A DNA stretch of 64,000 nt from Ligula intestinalis (Eukaryota; Platyhelminthes; Cestoda; Diphyllobothriidea; Diphyllobothriidae): NCBI GenBank assembly GCA_036362985.1, contig JAYGXS010000003.1, positions 87,405,657 through 87,469,656 on the forward strand, given 5' to 3'. Within the stretch, counting starts at the first letter, position 1. Each line of letters starts with the position of its first letter. Below are positions 42,158 through 52,327 of this stretch, piece after piece. A model generated the notes under the pieces. The model was not told where the DNA came from and searched no databases. It saw nothing but the letters and a program-made list of their open reading frames with translations. Both the position numbers and the translations under genes were made by a program.

Positions 42158-42975
42158 CTAAAACAAACAAAACCAACCCATTAAGAGACTTCAGTGTAGC
42201 AGAGACTGGGTTTACTTGTGCTCGAGGATAATGAAAATTGCTAGTCTAAAAGAAACAAAATCACAATACTAGCGAAAGATCACGCAACGAATCAACTTTA
42301 ACAATAGCTGTGTAATATAATCTTATGAAAATTTACGTTTCTGAATCTAGGACTCCCCGATATTCACATATTACTGCCTGGGACCGTAACACTTAAAACA
42401 GGCAGGTTGAGGTCCAATGATTGGTTCGTAAGCGGTAGGTTAAATATATAATTTTTTGCAAAAATTTCTTAAAATTAATTATAATAGTGATAAATAGAGA
42501 TAGTTGGTACTATCGGCTAAGGAGGACAGGGAAACAGCAACGCCCACAATGCATGTGGCTTTGCGTCAAATTCCGTGGAGATGGATTTAGACAGGTGAAC
42601 ATAAGGGATATGTTTATGGTTAGGTTCAAAGTTGGCTCATAAGATAATGCCCAGACAGACAGAGACTTGTGCGAGCGAGGTTCCTAAAAATGCTAAATAC
42701 ATCTTCTACACGTGAAGAACACGTCCTGGTTCTAAAGGGGGGTGAGAATCTTTCACCAGCGGGCCTTTGAGTCTGACTCTCCGTCCTGATAGAGGCAGAC
42801 GTGTCCGGGCAAACGCCTACGGCAAGTCTTACTCGTTCTTTTTCTCTGCCCTCCCCAATGCACCAGTCAGTTGCGTGCCATAAGAAAATATTCACAAGCA
42901 CCGAGCAGGCAATAAGACGAGAGGAACACTCGAAGAATATAAGGAGAAGAAGAAGAGGATGATGAAAAGGCGTAC
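42158..42975 (-). other. Intron between fingers g and f, with conserved block
   Basis: The cassette block lies at 42,655-42,830; read on the - strand it is open and encodes RLAVGVCPDTSASIRTESQT, very like the frame open at 14,451 (+). Finger exon g plus this block forms a 168-codon open frame across the donor site. 42,158-42,620 is AT-rich and featureless. Confidence 0.45.
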
Positions 42976-43062
42976 TTTTGTGTACATTGTTGATGTGCCT
43001 ATTCAGGTCTCCTGTCTGATGGAAAGAATGGCCACAAATATCGCAAGGGAAGTTGCGCAGCT
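42976..43062 (-). CDS. Zinc-finger gene, right copy: finger exon g
   Basis: 87 nt, phase 1-1, after TTGGTTTCAG and before GTACGC (- strand). One finger (LRNFPCDICGHSF..) with contact residues Q, G, D, R. 5'-most member of the group of five; its flanking intron and block are closest to those of left exon 2. Confidence 0.85.
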
Positions 43063-43425
43063 CTGAAACCAAAACGAAAAACAACACAATAAAAGAACTC
43101 ATTGTACTAGAGACTGGGTTTACTTGCTCCAAGGCTTCTTATACGTTCGAGGATAATGACAATTTCTAGCCTACAAGAAAAAACTTTCAGCACTAGTGAA
43201 AGATCCCGCAACGGAACAACGTGTACGAGCTCTATGTAAAGTAAGATTCCCAAAATCTACCTTTCTGAACCTGAGACTTTACGATATTTGCGTAATTCTG
43301 CTCGGGACCCTAACATCTAAAATAGGCAGGTCGAGGTCTAATGATTGCTTCGTAAGCTGAATAACCCTGACCCAGAAATGATTTTATCTAACGCGGATGG
43401 ATAGAAAACACCCCCTCGCCCATAG

Positions 43426-43580
43426 GCCCGCAAGGAGATGAAAAAAGCAGTAGCCAAAATAAGGGAATCCGAGAGGACGAATGATATCCGAAGGAAAAAT
43501 ATTTAGTGCACTATAGTGGAACCTCTGTTGACGAACCCTACGAGAATTTCAGGTAACGAGCCAGCCACAAGCAGAAAATT
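43426..43580 (+). mobile_element. Gypsy gag tail remnant shared with the left arm
   Basis: CGCAAGGAGATGAAAAAAGC, then AATCCGAGAGGACGAATGAT and ATCCGAAGGAAAAAT match the - strand of 12,345-12,425, followed by common flank (TGACGAACCCTACGAGAATT). It is antisense to the zinc-finger gene, as in the other arm. Confidence 0.65.
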
Positions 43581-44049
43581 TGTTTCGATTGATGAGCATC
43601 CGCTCACTTGATGAGTAGTCAGTGCTGATGCAAAAGCGTGCGCGGCTCCAACACCGAAGCGACCATGAGCGACCTTGATAAAGAGCTCGCTGTACGGTGT
43701 AAGCTTCCTTAACTAAATTGACATTACATTGATATTTTGCTGAGATGGAACAGATTAATTTAATTTCGATTATTTCAAATGGGATTATACGTTTCAAAAA
43801 ACGATTCTTTCACATGACGAGCCTGAAGTCGGAACTAATTTAACGCGTTAATCCACGTTCAACTATATTAAAAAATAGGTCTACCGACACATTGAAAGTA
43901 GGTTTTTGAATTAGAAATCACAGATAAGAGGGGTCTCACGAAATGGCCTTACCCTCGTTCCTTGATATCCTTCTAAACAAACAAGATGATGGTTCTACTC
44001 AGAATAGTGCGCGTTCAATTCCACAACAGAAAGGGAAATGCAAAGGAGT
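43581..44049. other. Unassigned intronic DNA
   Basis: AT-rich, no long motif-bearing frame, lying between the gypsy remnant and RTE-2. Confidence 0.3.
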
Positions 44050-45430
44050 ATGGACATCGACGACACCGGTTGCAGAAAAATTCGGTCTTACCATCACCAC
44101 GGATAAAACGGCGGTCATTTATCAATCACCGCCCGGTGTTGATAACCATGCTCCGCGTTAAAAAAATTGACGGTGTCCAGCACAGCAATGTGGACAACTT
44201 GGCCTATCTTGGCAGCATGCTACCTCACAACAGCAGACTCGACGACGATGTTGCTAACCAGATCGCTAAAGCCGGCTAGGCATTTTCCTGGATTCAAGCA
44301 GCCATGTAAGATCATAATGACCTCCAGCTGTCCACCAAACTGAAGATGTACAAGACCGTCGTTCTCATGACACCGGTACAAGACGGAGACGTGGACCGTC
44401 TACGTTAACCAAGCTCGGAAGATAAACCATTTACATCTCAGCTCTCTCCGCAGAATACTGAAGTTGAGATGGCAGCTAAGGATTCCGGACACGGTGGGCC
44501 TGGAAAGGACGGGAGTTATCATCCACGCCATGCACCAGAAACCATAAATGCACTGGGGCGGCCGCCTGGTACGAACGGGCGACTAACGAATATCCAATCG
44601 ACTGTTCTCCGGTGATGGAGCTGTGAGTGCTTGCTGAGGGCGACAAAGGAGACGCCTCAAGGACACTCTGAAGAACTCCCTGAAGCGCCTTCAAACCAAC
44701 ACGACGACCTGGCAGAAACTCGCGTAAGATCGATCTTCCTGGCAAAAAACAGTGAAATCTGGCGCGGCTATCTACGAAGCCAGTTGAATTTCCACCGCCA
44801 CCGCCAACGCGAATGATATGACTCACAAGTCCCAAACCCAACGGATGAACACTGGCAATACCCAAACCCTTCCAACCTGGCCCAGCTGCCAACGCACCTT
44901 CCATGCCCGTATCGGTTTCGACTTTCATCACCAGACGCAGTGCACCATCTCTCCTACGACATCAAATTCTGCGGCGTCAAACGCTTCAACCGTATCTCTT
45001 GCGTTCAGCAATTCGTAGAACCCTCGACACGGACTATCAGCTAGCCCACCCCCACACCAACTACGTCATTCTCCCTACTGTGGAGCCCTCACAGTCCACA
45101 TCATTTACCACCACAATCCTAATCCTCTCGACTCCCTACGACGCATCACTCCTTGCTACCACCTCCTGCCATCACATATAAACCCTCTACCAGCACATAG
45201 GGCTCGAGCCTAATCTGCTCTCACTGCAATTGCACACTCACATCACGCATCGGCCTGGTCGGTCACTCGCAAGTTTATCGCACAGACAGTAAAAGACCAG
45301 TGCCTGGGGCCCCGACTGCCCGCAGCGAACACGCACATTTACCATTCGCATGCGCCTATTAGGCCGCATGCAGCAGAAACTGGGGCGAACGAGGAAATCC
45401 AGTTCCTTGATTCCTTCCACAGAGACAAAA
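44050..45430 (+). mobile_element. RTE-2 LINE, RT end and post-RT region with C-terminal zinc-finger motifs
   Basis: Forward frames read EKFGLTITTDKTAVIYQSPP, then VQHSNVDNLAYLGSMLPHNS (post-RT), a block [33 protein letters not shown], and near 44,875 TWPSCQRTFHARIGFDFHHQ followed by TQC. Near 45,220 a second segment reads CSHCNCTLTSRIGLVGHSQV. These last two are C2H2-type motifs inside the LINE protein. Several frameshifts. A truncated relative lies mirrored at 11,824-12,145. The upstream limit is the RT motif C side. Confidence 0.75.
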
Positions 45431-45506
45431 GAATAGTTCTCTCCACAATAGTGCGTAGGAGAATGCCTTAAAAGCACTTCTGAAAATTATTAAAAGTGGG
45501 ACGTAC

Positions 45507-45593
45507 TTTTGTGCACCGCGTCGATATGCGCCTTCAGTTTCGTCTTAGTCCCGAAGGTTTTGCAACAAAGTTCACATTTGACGCGTCCCAGTT
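45507..45593 (-). CDS. Zinc-finger gene, right copy: finger exon h
   Basis: 87 nt, phase 1-1, after TTGTTTTTTCCGAG and before GTACGT (- strand). One finger (LGRVKCELCCKTF..) with contact residues T, T, K, A. It lies between the partners of left exons 1 and 2, where the left arm now has transposon debris and no finger. Confidence 0.78.
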
Positions 45594-46343
45594 CTCGGAA
45601 AAAACAAACAGAATAATATAGCGCATGAGTACTTAAGGCGCTACAAATACTTCACGTAAAAGAGGCTCAGCCCACAAGTCCTACAGCAAGGTGGTGGAGG
45701 TCAAGTATCTTGGAAGGCAGATCAAGTAGTCGGCGGTCAGGCCTAACAACACAACGGCCAGTCTGGGAAGGCAAAACTCACCAGCGGATGCAGGACACGA
45801 TGACCGTTAGGAATCTGGTAAGACCTGATCTCCCTTAAAACTCGGCGGAAAAAATGTCCGTAATGCAAAATAGAGGTTCACGCGGTGTAAGGTAATGATT
45901 TTTCAAAAAATGATGCTGACAATCCGGAGCTCAGAGAATGACTGTTAGGAAGCATCTCCTACGTAGGGCTGCTGAGAAATTTCGGCTATTTGCACATAGG
46001 TGGAGGCGTTTCAAGTGTCATGGTTATAGCTGTGAGCTTCAAATTGCTCAGTAGTGTCTTATATTTACTCCTTTAGGAACCAGAGGGAATAGAAAATCTT
46101 CTGGTGACATTGCCTCTAAAGTTAAGCCGTCTTTCTTTGAGTTGATGGTATCAAACGAAAAATAGTCAAATAGTTCTTCGACATAGTGGTGACTAGTAGT
46201 ATTCAAACACAAGACTTCACAATAACACTGCGTTTCTGATAGTCATCAAGGGAAATACGCAGAATATGCGTAGCGCAGGCAGTCAACACATTAAAAGGTG
46301 ACGTGAGAAACAATCATCAAGCAACCAGGAAAAGAGTGCGTAC
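45594..46343 (-). other. Intron between fingers i and h
   Basis: 46,060-46,200 matches left 10,970-11,070 (for example TTTGATACCATCAA..AAAGA.GGCTTAACTTTAGAG), then diverges where the left arm has the RTE-1 insertion. The remainder is unassigned. Confidence 0.4.
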
Positions 46344-46430
46344 TTTTATGGACACCGTTAATGTGTTGGTTCAGCAGCTTGTTCTTCGCAAAGGCCTTAC
46401 CACAGACTTTACACGTATACTTCCGCAGAG
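46344..46430 (-). CDS. Zinc-finger gene, right copy: finger exon i (first finger)
   Basis: 87 nt, phase 1-1, after TTTGTTTTACAG and before GTACGC (- strand). One finger (LRKYTCKVCGKAF..) with contact residues K, K, L, Q, identical to left finger exon 1. This is the only clearly orthologous finger pair with unchanged contacts. Confidence 0.87.
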
Positions 46431-46859
46431 CTGTAAAACAAAAAAAAAGAAACGACAAGAAGCCGGACTGATTTTTTTGCTTGCTTAAACGTTTGCAGAA
46501 ACTGACAACGTGAGTTATATAAATAGCAGTAGGACGCTTGTAGTTGCCGAAGGGGGTTTTCTAGGTCGGTAGACGGATATTTAGCAACACGTGTACCAGA
46601 TTCGCGGACAATTAGAAATGGTCAAGTTACCAAGATGATATAGGATTATTCAGCACACTAGCAGAACAGAAACTCGCTATAAGCACAGACACGCTTGTAC
46701 CGCTGCATGAATAAAACTGCTGATAGTGACATTCGACGCCACGCATGAGTTAACTTGAGTGCGAGTTTCGACCTCCCTGCACGACGGCCACATGCTCCCG
46801 TGAAGGCTTGTCGCGCACGGCCCACTAACGTGCGTGCACTAGTTGGCCTCCATCCAGTC

Positions 46860-47290
46860 TGGTCAATCCCTTCCGGGAAGACAGAGTCTCGGCCACAGGA
46901 TTATCCAGGTCGACTACATAGCTAGGACCACAGCTAGCGGGTTGGTGCGACTGAAGGCCAGTAGCAACCGCAAGAAGAGCGCTGTTGCAGACAAACATAG
47001 TTGACTTAGCTGAGTCATAGGTCCTCAAACACTTCTATCGGTTGAAACAAAAAGCGTGCGCCCCGACTGTCACCGCGAAGGAAGCACCAGCGAGGAAGAA
47101 CTATGGCGCTGTCAGCGAGAGAGAGAGGCCAGTTCCCTAAAGTGCGCAATGATAGTCACCGACAGAACAGACTTACGAAGGATTTTAGCAAAAGACAGGT
47201 GCGGAATAAACCCGGCTCTCGATTTTGACGAATAAGCAGTTGCAGAACAGCAGCGACAGTGCTACCGCGATCTTGCACGCAAACTTGTTA
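46860..47290. repeat. Right-arm-specific block in the first long intron
   Basis: Left-arm homology is interrupted between about 10,300 and 10,330 while the right arm has an extra 430 bp. No inverted ends, RT or polyA tail were recognised. It could be an insertion at right or a deletion at left. Confidence 0.45.
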
Positions 47291-47651
47291 TGAAAATTTC
47301 ATGGTTCGATACTGCCGAGGCTGGCTGCATCGGGCATGATCATAAATGTACCACGAAATATCAAGTAAGTCCTGTCAAAATATCACTGAATACAATCTAT
47401 CAAGCATAATTCCACAAATTTGTATAAAGGTCAGTCCGAGAGTAAGCTGTACGCCTCTGGCCCCACAGAACATAATCCCTCTGACCCGTTACTATTTTCC
47501 GCAAGACTCCTAGTAAACATTTCTCGGTAAAGTCCTGCCAGACTTTTACCCAGTAAAAAAGGACGCTTATGTCGTGGGCCTTATTTGTACTGCATCACAG
47601 GGCAAAGCAACACGGATGAGCTAAAAAGCAAGAAAGGAAAGCACCACTCAC

Positions 47652-47726
47652 CCAACTTGCGATCGCTTTCTAAATAGGTTGTAGGGTCCACATCAGTGGG
47701 TTCTTCTTCCTTGGAGTACTGCATCT
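47652..47726 (-). CDS. Zinc-finger gene, right copy: exon C (75 nt)
   Basis: Same length, sequence and splice sites as 9,865-9,939: acceptor CTAACCTCACAG, donor GTGAGT, phase 1-1, peptide MQYSKEEEPTDVD.... Apparent identity across the exon points to recent conversion or strong constraint. Confidence 0.74.
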
Positions 47727-47761
47727 CTGTGAGGTTAGGAAAGGATAAAACAAAGACGCAC

Positions 47762-48008
47762 CAGAAGTGTTAGACACCCGAGGAATTGTTGGATCAGAGG
47801 CTTTAATTGGAATAGATAAGGATGTTGCCGCGTACAAATCTCCCGTTGGAACATTTGAGGGGATTACTGGTGTCAGTATTCCATGGCCCCCCTCACCTGC
47901 CGAAGGTGATGACGCTAGTGCGGGCTGCCACTCATCCCCGCTGCTTGCATAGTCACTTCCAATGGATCCACTTGAGTCTTGCTCGGCATACAGTCGTCCA
48001 CTTCGACG
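47762..48008 (-). CDS. Zinc-finger gene, right copy: exon B (247 nt)
   Basis: Same length and splice sites as 9,583-9,829 (acceptor TTCTAGACACAG, donor GTGCGT). About six base differences change at least Thr to Ile, Thr to Pro and Arg to Pro, without stop or frameshift. The reverse frame is also open for 70 codons but lacks splice support. Confidence 0.74.
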
Positions 48009-48121
48009 CTGTGTCTAGAACCAATCTAATATAGGGGTAAGTTAATCTTACAAGTCTATTTAGCGATACTGATTCCGAAGCCTAAATACAGTACAGACAT
48101 ATCACAAACTTTTCGAACTAC

Positions 48122-48163
48122 CTTGCAAGGCTCAAGCGCGGTCTCTTCGTTTGAAACTCCTTC
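48122..48163 (-). CDS. Zinc-finger gene, right copy: exon A (42 nt)
   Basis: Acceptor TTTTACTTACAG and donor GTAGTT as in the left copy; peptide EGVSNEETALEPCK. One codon shorter than the left exon, frame preserved. Confidence 0.66.
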
Positions 48164-49432
48164 CTGTAAGTAAAACTGATTGCTTATTGAAGGTAAAAAT
48201 AACCAGACAACTTAAATAGAAGAGTGAAGCTCATTGGATAGGACATTGGCAACGCTACAAAGCCGTGAAATTAAACGCGGTAGCGATTAACCTCAAGTTT
48301 CTAAAACAACAGCGACGGCCAATCTGGTTCTGTAAGAGTATAAAGCACCCTCCAGTTTGATTCTGGGGAAGATTTGTGTTCTTTTATCAGCTACTATTAG
48401 CGGCAGCATTAATCCTGCTAGTGGTTAGTGTAGAAACCTACACCGCGCATTACCCTCATCCCAAATACCTCGCAGCGATTTTAAGCTCTCGCGCAGTAAA
48501 TTACAGCTCGATCGTTGAATCTGACCATCTACACTGCGGGATTCGCAGTAGGCTGGAAGCAAGCATGGTGAATTGCGCGGGAATATGACTATAGTGAAAG
48601 TACATTTACGCTGCACATACTGCCCCCTGGCTCTCTGCTCCCACTACTCACCGGTATCATCGGCATGTTAAGAATACCGCAGGCTAAAGAGAACCCACGT
48701 GGCTAGCGCGTCTACCTGCAAATCAATCGTTAAACCCTAGGAGTTTCAATGGATAAAGGCAAAAATAATTGCCAATAATAGGCAAAGTGGTGTCCACGCA
48801 ATGAAAGTATTTGTTGTTTACCTCTTACTCACTTTTCTTGCACAAGGGTTTTTGATGGAGGTGCATGTAGTTGAGATTGCCTCAGGGGCTCATTATTTTG
48901 TTATTTCATGGCAAGGTAACCATGCCTGCTTTCAATGCATTCGAGACATATTTCCGTTTGTTGACTCTAGGGTCAACGTCCATTTTTCGAATAACTGACC
49001 TAGCGGTTAAACGTTTAAGCAGACATAGGCCAATAAATATTAACTACACAGATTAGAATAGGTACTTTGCAAACATAAGACCTAATATTAGTAAACCCTT
49101 TTCTATAGCAGGTGTACCCCAGTAAATAATCCATAAAGCTGACAATTATATTCACATTTGAGGTTATTCAGGATTGCAGGATGTAAGTCAAGAAAACTAA
49201 AAGGAATAGAACAAGCTTAATTGATTAGTTTCTTCATCGAAGGCTATGACGTCTGTAAGTTGACAGCAGGAAATATTGGTTTTTCGTATATTTCAAGTAA
49301 ATGCAAACATTTGAGGATTAATAGAACTGATACTGGTTACGCCAGAAACATTGACCAAAATAAAGTTGGGCAGCTGAATACAACACTAAGGAATAAACGG
49401 GAATGTATATGACTTCTCTACGACATCACCAA
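48164..49432. other. Right-arm flank upstream of exon A
   Basis: Partly homologous to 8,557-9,420, with extra DNA at about 48,600-48,950 that has no left counterpart. That extra DNA includes a 65-codon ATG frame (48,801-48,998). A tRNA-like patch (GTGGCTAGCGCGTC near 48,700) lies in it. No initiator exon for the zinc-finger gene was recognised. Confidence 0.4.
48801..48998 (+). CDS. Hypothetical small secreted protein
   Basis: 65 codons from ATG. The first 18 residues (MKVFVVYLLLTFLAQGFL) look like a signal peptide: basic residue, hydrophobic core. The rest has two cysteines (ACFQC) and no known motif. It spans the joint between arm-specific DNA and shared arm sequence, is antisense to the zinc-finger gene, and the left arm has no equivalent. 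It may be a chance frame. Confidence 0.2.
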   Translation: MKVFVVYLLLTFLAQGFLMEVHVVEIASGAHYFVISWQGNHACFQCIRDIFPFVDSRVNVHFSNN

Positions 49433-50135
49433 ATTAAGAGTCTATCAAGGATGTCGGAAGCGACAGAGCGCATTGCTGCGGGACTAGACGACGGAATTGC
49501 GCACTGCCCCAAAGCCACTATGCGCAGCCGTATCATGAAAATAAAGGACTAATTAGGTCCAAGTGAGCAGTCTGGTGTAGTGTATCGCATGCCATACCTG
49601 AACTGTCCCCGAAATTATACCAGAGAGAAAGGAAGGATGCTTGAGTCGCGCAGGTACGAACATAAGCTAGATGTCAGACAGGGTGACGCACAGTCGCGGT
49701 CCATACCTATGAGACGAGCCATGCATTTAACTTCGCGGCCGCAAGAATAGTTGCTCACGCCGACAGCAAGATCACAAGAGAGTTAATTGAAGCCTGGGCC
49801 GCGGATGACAACTCAGTCAACCGGTGCACTGAGTTGGCACCTGCCTACATCGTTCGCCGTCGGCATCTACGCACGAGTGAACCTGGTGATTAATAAGTCT
49901 CCCCACTCCCCCCTTCCCCCCACCCTACTCTTCGTCCCGCCCTACACCCCCTCCTCTCTAACACTTGATTGGTTCCTGCCCCCTATAACTTTTGCTCGCT
50001 TTTCGGTGACGATTTATCGCTGACGATGGACTCCCGCAAGAGCCCAAAAGATCAGATGAAGAAAGTTACGATTCCGGTGAACGCTACGACTTGTTCTAGA
50101 CAAAGACCTGGGATGCGAACCTTTAACTCTATCTT
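49433..50135 (+). mobile_element. 5'-truncated Penelope-like element (PLE-3) inserted in the right arm
   Basis: Reading forward: EATERIAAGLDDGIAHCPKA and KATMRSRIMKIKD, then SEQSGVVYRMPYLNCPRNYT (GIY-YIG start), RYEHKLDVRQGDA, after a frameshift HTYETSHAFNFAAARIVAHA, and ELIEAWAADDNSVNRCTELA before a stop near 49,893. A 3' tail with a hammerhead-like core follows. The left arm has the empty site (about 8,515-8,560), so this insertion followed the duplication. Confidence 0.8.
50020..50049 (+). ncRNA. Hammerhead-like core at the 3' end of PLE-3
   Basis: CTGACGA, stem II GGACTC-CCGCAA-GAGCCC, then AAAA where GAAA is expected, then GATCAG. One changed base in each of stem II and the GAAA strand. 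It shares GGACTCC..GAG..C..AAGATCAG with the foldback elements, tying those to PLE-3-type ends. Confidence 0.55.
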
Positions 50136-51790
50136 TCTAGATTGAAGAATGTTAACCTCATGCTACACGAAACACCTTTAATGGGGGCGAAATGGACAAT
50201 CCATCCTTACTGTCCAAACGCTTAATTTCTTAAAGTGTTACAACCTTAACGAGGGACTTTGTTTAAGATTTCAGGAGTAATTGCCAAATAACCACATATC
50301 TTATTATTTTTCAGTGAAAATTTACACAGGCCATAAGATCAAGACGAGCGCTGGGTTAAATAGTAGGAATTATATGGGATGAAGAGTGGGCAGCTATCGG
50401 AATCGACAAAACACCAACATTTAAGATGATACTCATTCCATATTGCTGATTATACTGTACGTCCAAGAGATCAGTACAGTTTTGACAATGGAAAACACTT
50501 AGTGCAGGTAGAAAAAGCAAGCAAATAGGTGTTTTTCCTCGATATAACACTGTTGAAACTTAAATTTGATGAATAAGCCTTCACGAATTGTCTCGGCGAT
50601 GACAACTAACCGTAGCGAAGGCCCCCAAATATACAGTAGAATTAGCAAGCGTAACGCACCAATTTTCTCAGGTTGTATTAAAAAGCAGCTAAAAATGAAA
50701 CCTGTGATAACTCGCACTAAATTCGGATTTGCGCTAACACACAACTAGATTTAATTCCTAAATTAAATAATTAAATCAAGCTGCTCTAACTCACTGGAAA
50801 TTTCCTCTTCCAAGACCCGTAAGATAGGATCGTAACCATGCAATACTATTCTGCTGTAAATTTGCAGTCAACGGTGACCCAAAGTTGATGTCACCGCTGC
50901 TCAGTGGCAACAACTTAAAGCAACCAAAGTCCACACTGCTGCTCAATGTCGGACATTCGCCGCAGGTGCTCTGTGCTGGATCAGCCTTCCTATATAGATT
51001 TTGGATCTCGGTGCCTGAATAATGACTGTGGCATTCGCCGAAGCACACTTAACATCCGTTTTTATATACAAATTACGATTTATAGTGTCCATAATTATTG
51101 AGATCGATATAGAGAGCTCCAAAGTCTCCTCCAGTGCCAATGGCCTCTGAACAGGATTTATAGCGTTAATTTTTTATCGAACTTTTCATAAAATCAGTCC
51201 TCATTACTGAGCAAAGAAACCTCACGATTCCTCTTACGCTACTGAAAATGATGACGGCGTTTACTGCCAGACGCGGGTACCCTAAGGGCGGCCAAGGTCT
51301 GCTATACCAAACCTCCTTATGGTGGATCCATCTCTTCTCCTCTCCATCTGTTTTTTTATGACAGAGCAGCCCCTTCTGATTATTCTGCTCCGACTTCTCC
51401 TTCTCCTCGCCGTCGGGATTGAGGCCCACCCGGCGGGGTTCCGGATCCAACAAGGGCTACTTGCCTGCCTACCGAAGGTTGCATTCAGTGTTTTATTTAC
51501 GGACTAAAATTTATATCGAATACACATAACATAGATTATTCAGCGGCAATTAAAAGGCCGGTTTCAGCTGACATCAGGTTAATGTGCGTGCGTGGACTTG
51601 CCAAAATTTTGCCGTAATTACGGCAGGTATAATGCTAGTGGAAGCGTTGCAATGAAATTGGCCTACATGCATTGAAGTCCAACTACATAAGGAATAATAC
51701 GGAAAAATGGCACCTTAGGGAACTTCGATATACGGCAGTTTAAAAATGCCAAATACTTTAAAATTAATATACTCGAGCTCTCTAGAGATG
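50136..51790 (-). other. Right-arm outer flank
   Basis: Diverged counterpart of 7,048-8,515. A - strand frame open from 51,048 to 50,791 (TEIQNLYRKADPAQSTCGEC and onward) ends at GTGAGT, but has a stop just upstream and is disrupted in the left copy. It could be a relic exon. Nothing else was recognised. Confidence 0.35.
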
Positions 51791-52304
51791 GCTTCGATAC
51801 GAAACTCAGCTTACATTTGAGGCAAATATGCTTGTTAATTTCGAAAGACAAATAGGGGCCTAGTGTGAACCCGATTAAACCGCATAAAAGAACAGAACGC
51901 ACTTCTTTTAAACGAACTAACAACAGAGAATCAGCACGACTACACATCATGGGACGAACGACTCGATACCAGACACGACAATTGAGAGCACTGTGCTGTT
52001 GACTCATTGGCTATTTTCTGGAGAGATCATTTCAAGTTTTCCACCTATCCCAACTATGCCCAATCAGAAAAGTAAAATTGCTCAAGGTTAATCGGTGCTG
52101 AGAGGACATTTTTTGTTAGCCTTTTTGGCGTATTTATTATTTGTAGAATGATTGTTATTCCTTTATTTCTTGCATTTATAAATTGTGACGACTAATACCT
52201 TGCGTAGTTTTCTTCCTACATTGAAGCTTATACAATTAAGTGAAACTGAAATTCAGCGATGATACCCATGTAAGCATTGAGGAAGTCAAGTTAAGCGAAC
52301 GAAC

Positions 52305-52327
52305 GTTTTCGATTAATTCATCATCAG
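52305..52327 (-). ncRNA. Hammerhead-like core at the 3' end of PLE-4
   Basis: The - strand reads CTGATGA, TGAATTAATC, GAAAAC. Conserved strands intact; stem II would be very short. A near-identical arrangement occurs at 58,558-58,579. Confidence 0.5.

Larger units (their letters stand above)
34593..52010 (-). repeat. Right arm of the large inverted duplication
   Basis: Reverse-complement counterpart of 4,756-18,560, carrying the - strand copy of the zinc-finger gene. It is about 3.6 kb longer even though the left arm holds an extra 2.1-kb LINE. The gain comes from extra finger cassettes with interspersed RTE-1 pieces (36.5-43.1 kb), a longer RTE-2 (44-45.4 kb), a private block at 46.86-47.29 kb, and a PLE piece at 49.43-50.14 kb. 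Confidence 0.88.

Noticed and set aside
48376..48588. 70-codon forward frame with a hydrophobic start
   Set aside because: It starts at GTG and not ATG, lies antisense in the zinc-finger gene flank, and is not maintained in the left arm.
50791..51140. Possible first exon of the zinc-finger gene
   Set aside because: The frame has a stop just upstream, no ATG, a donor phase that does not fit exon A, and several stops in the left copy. Kept only as a possible relic.
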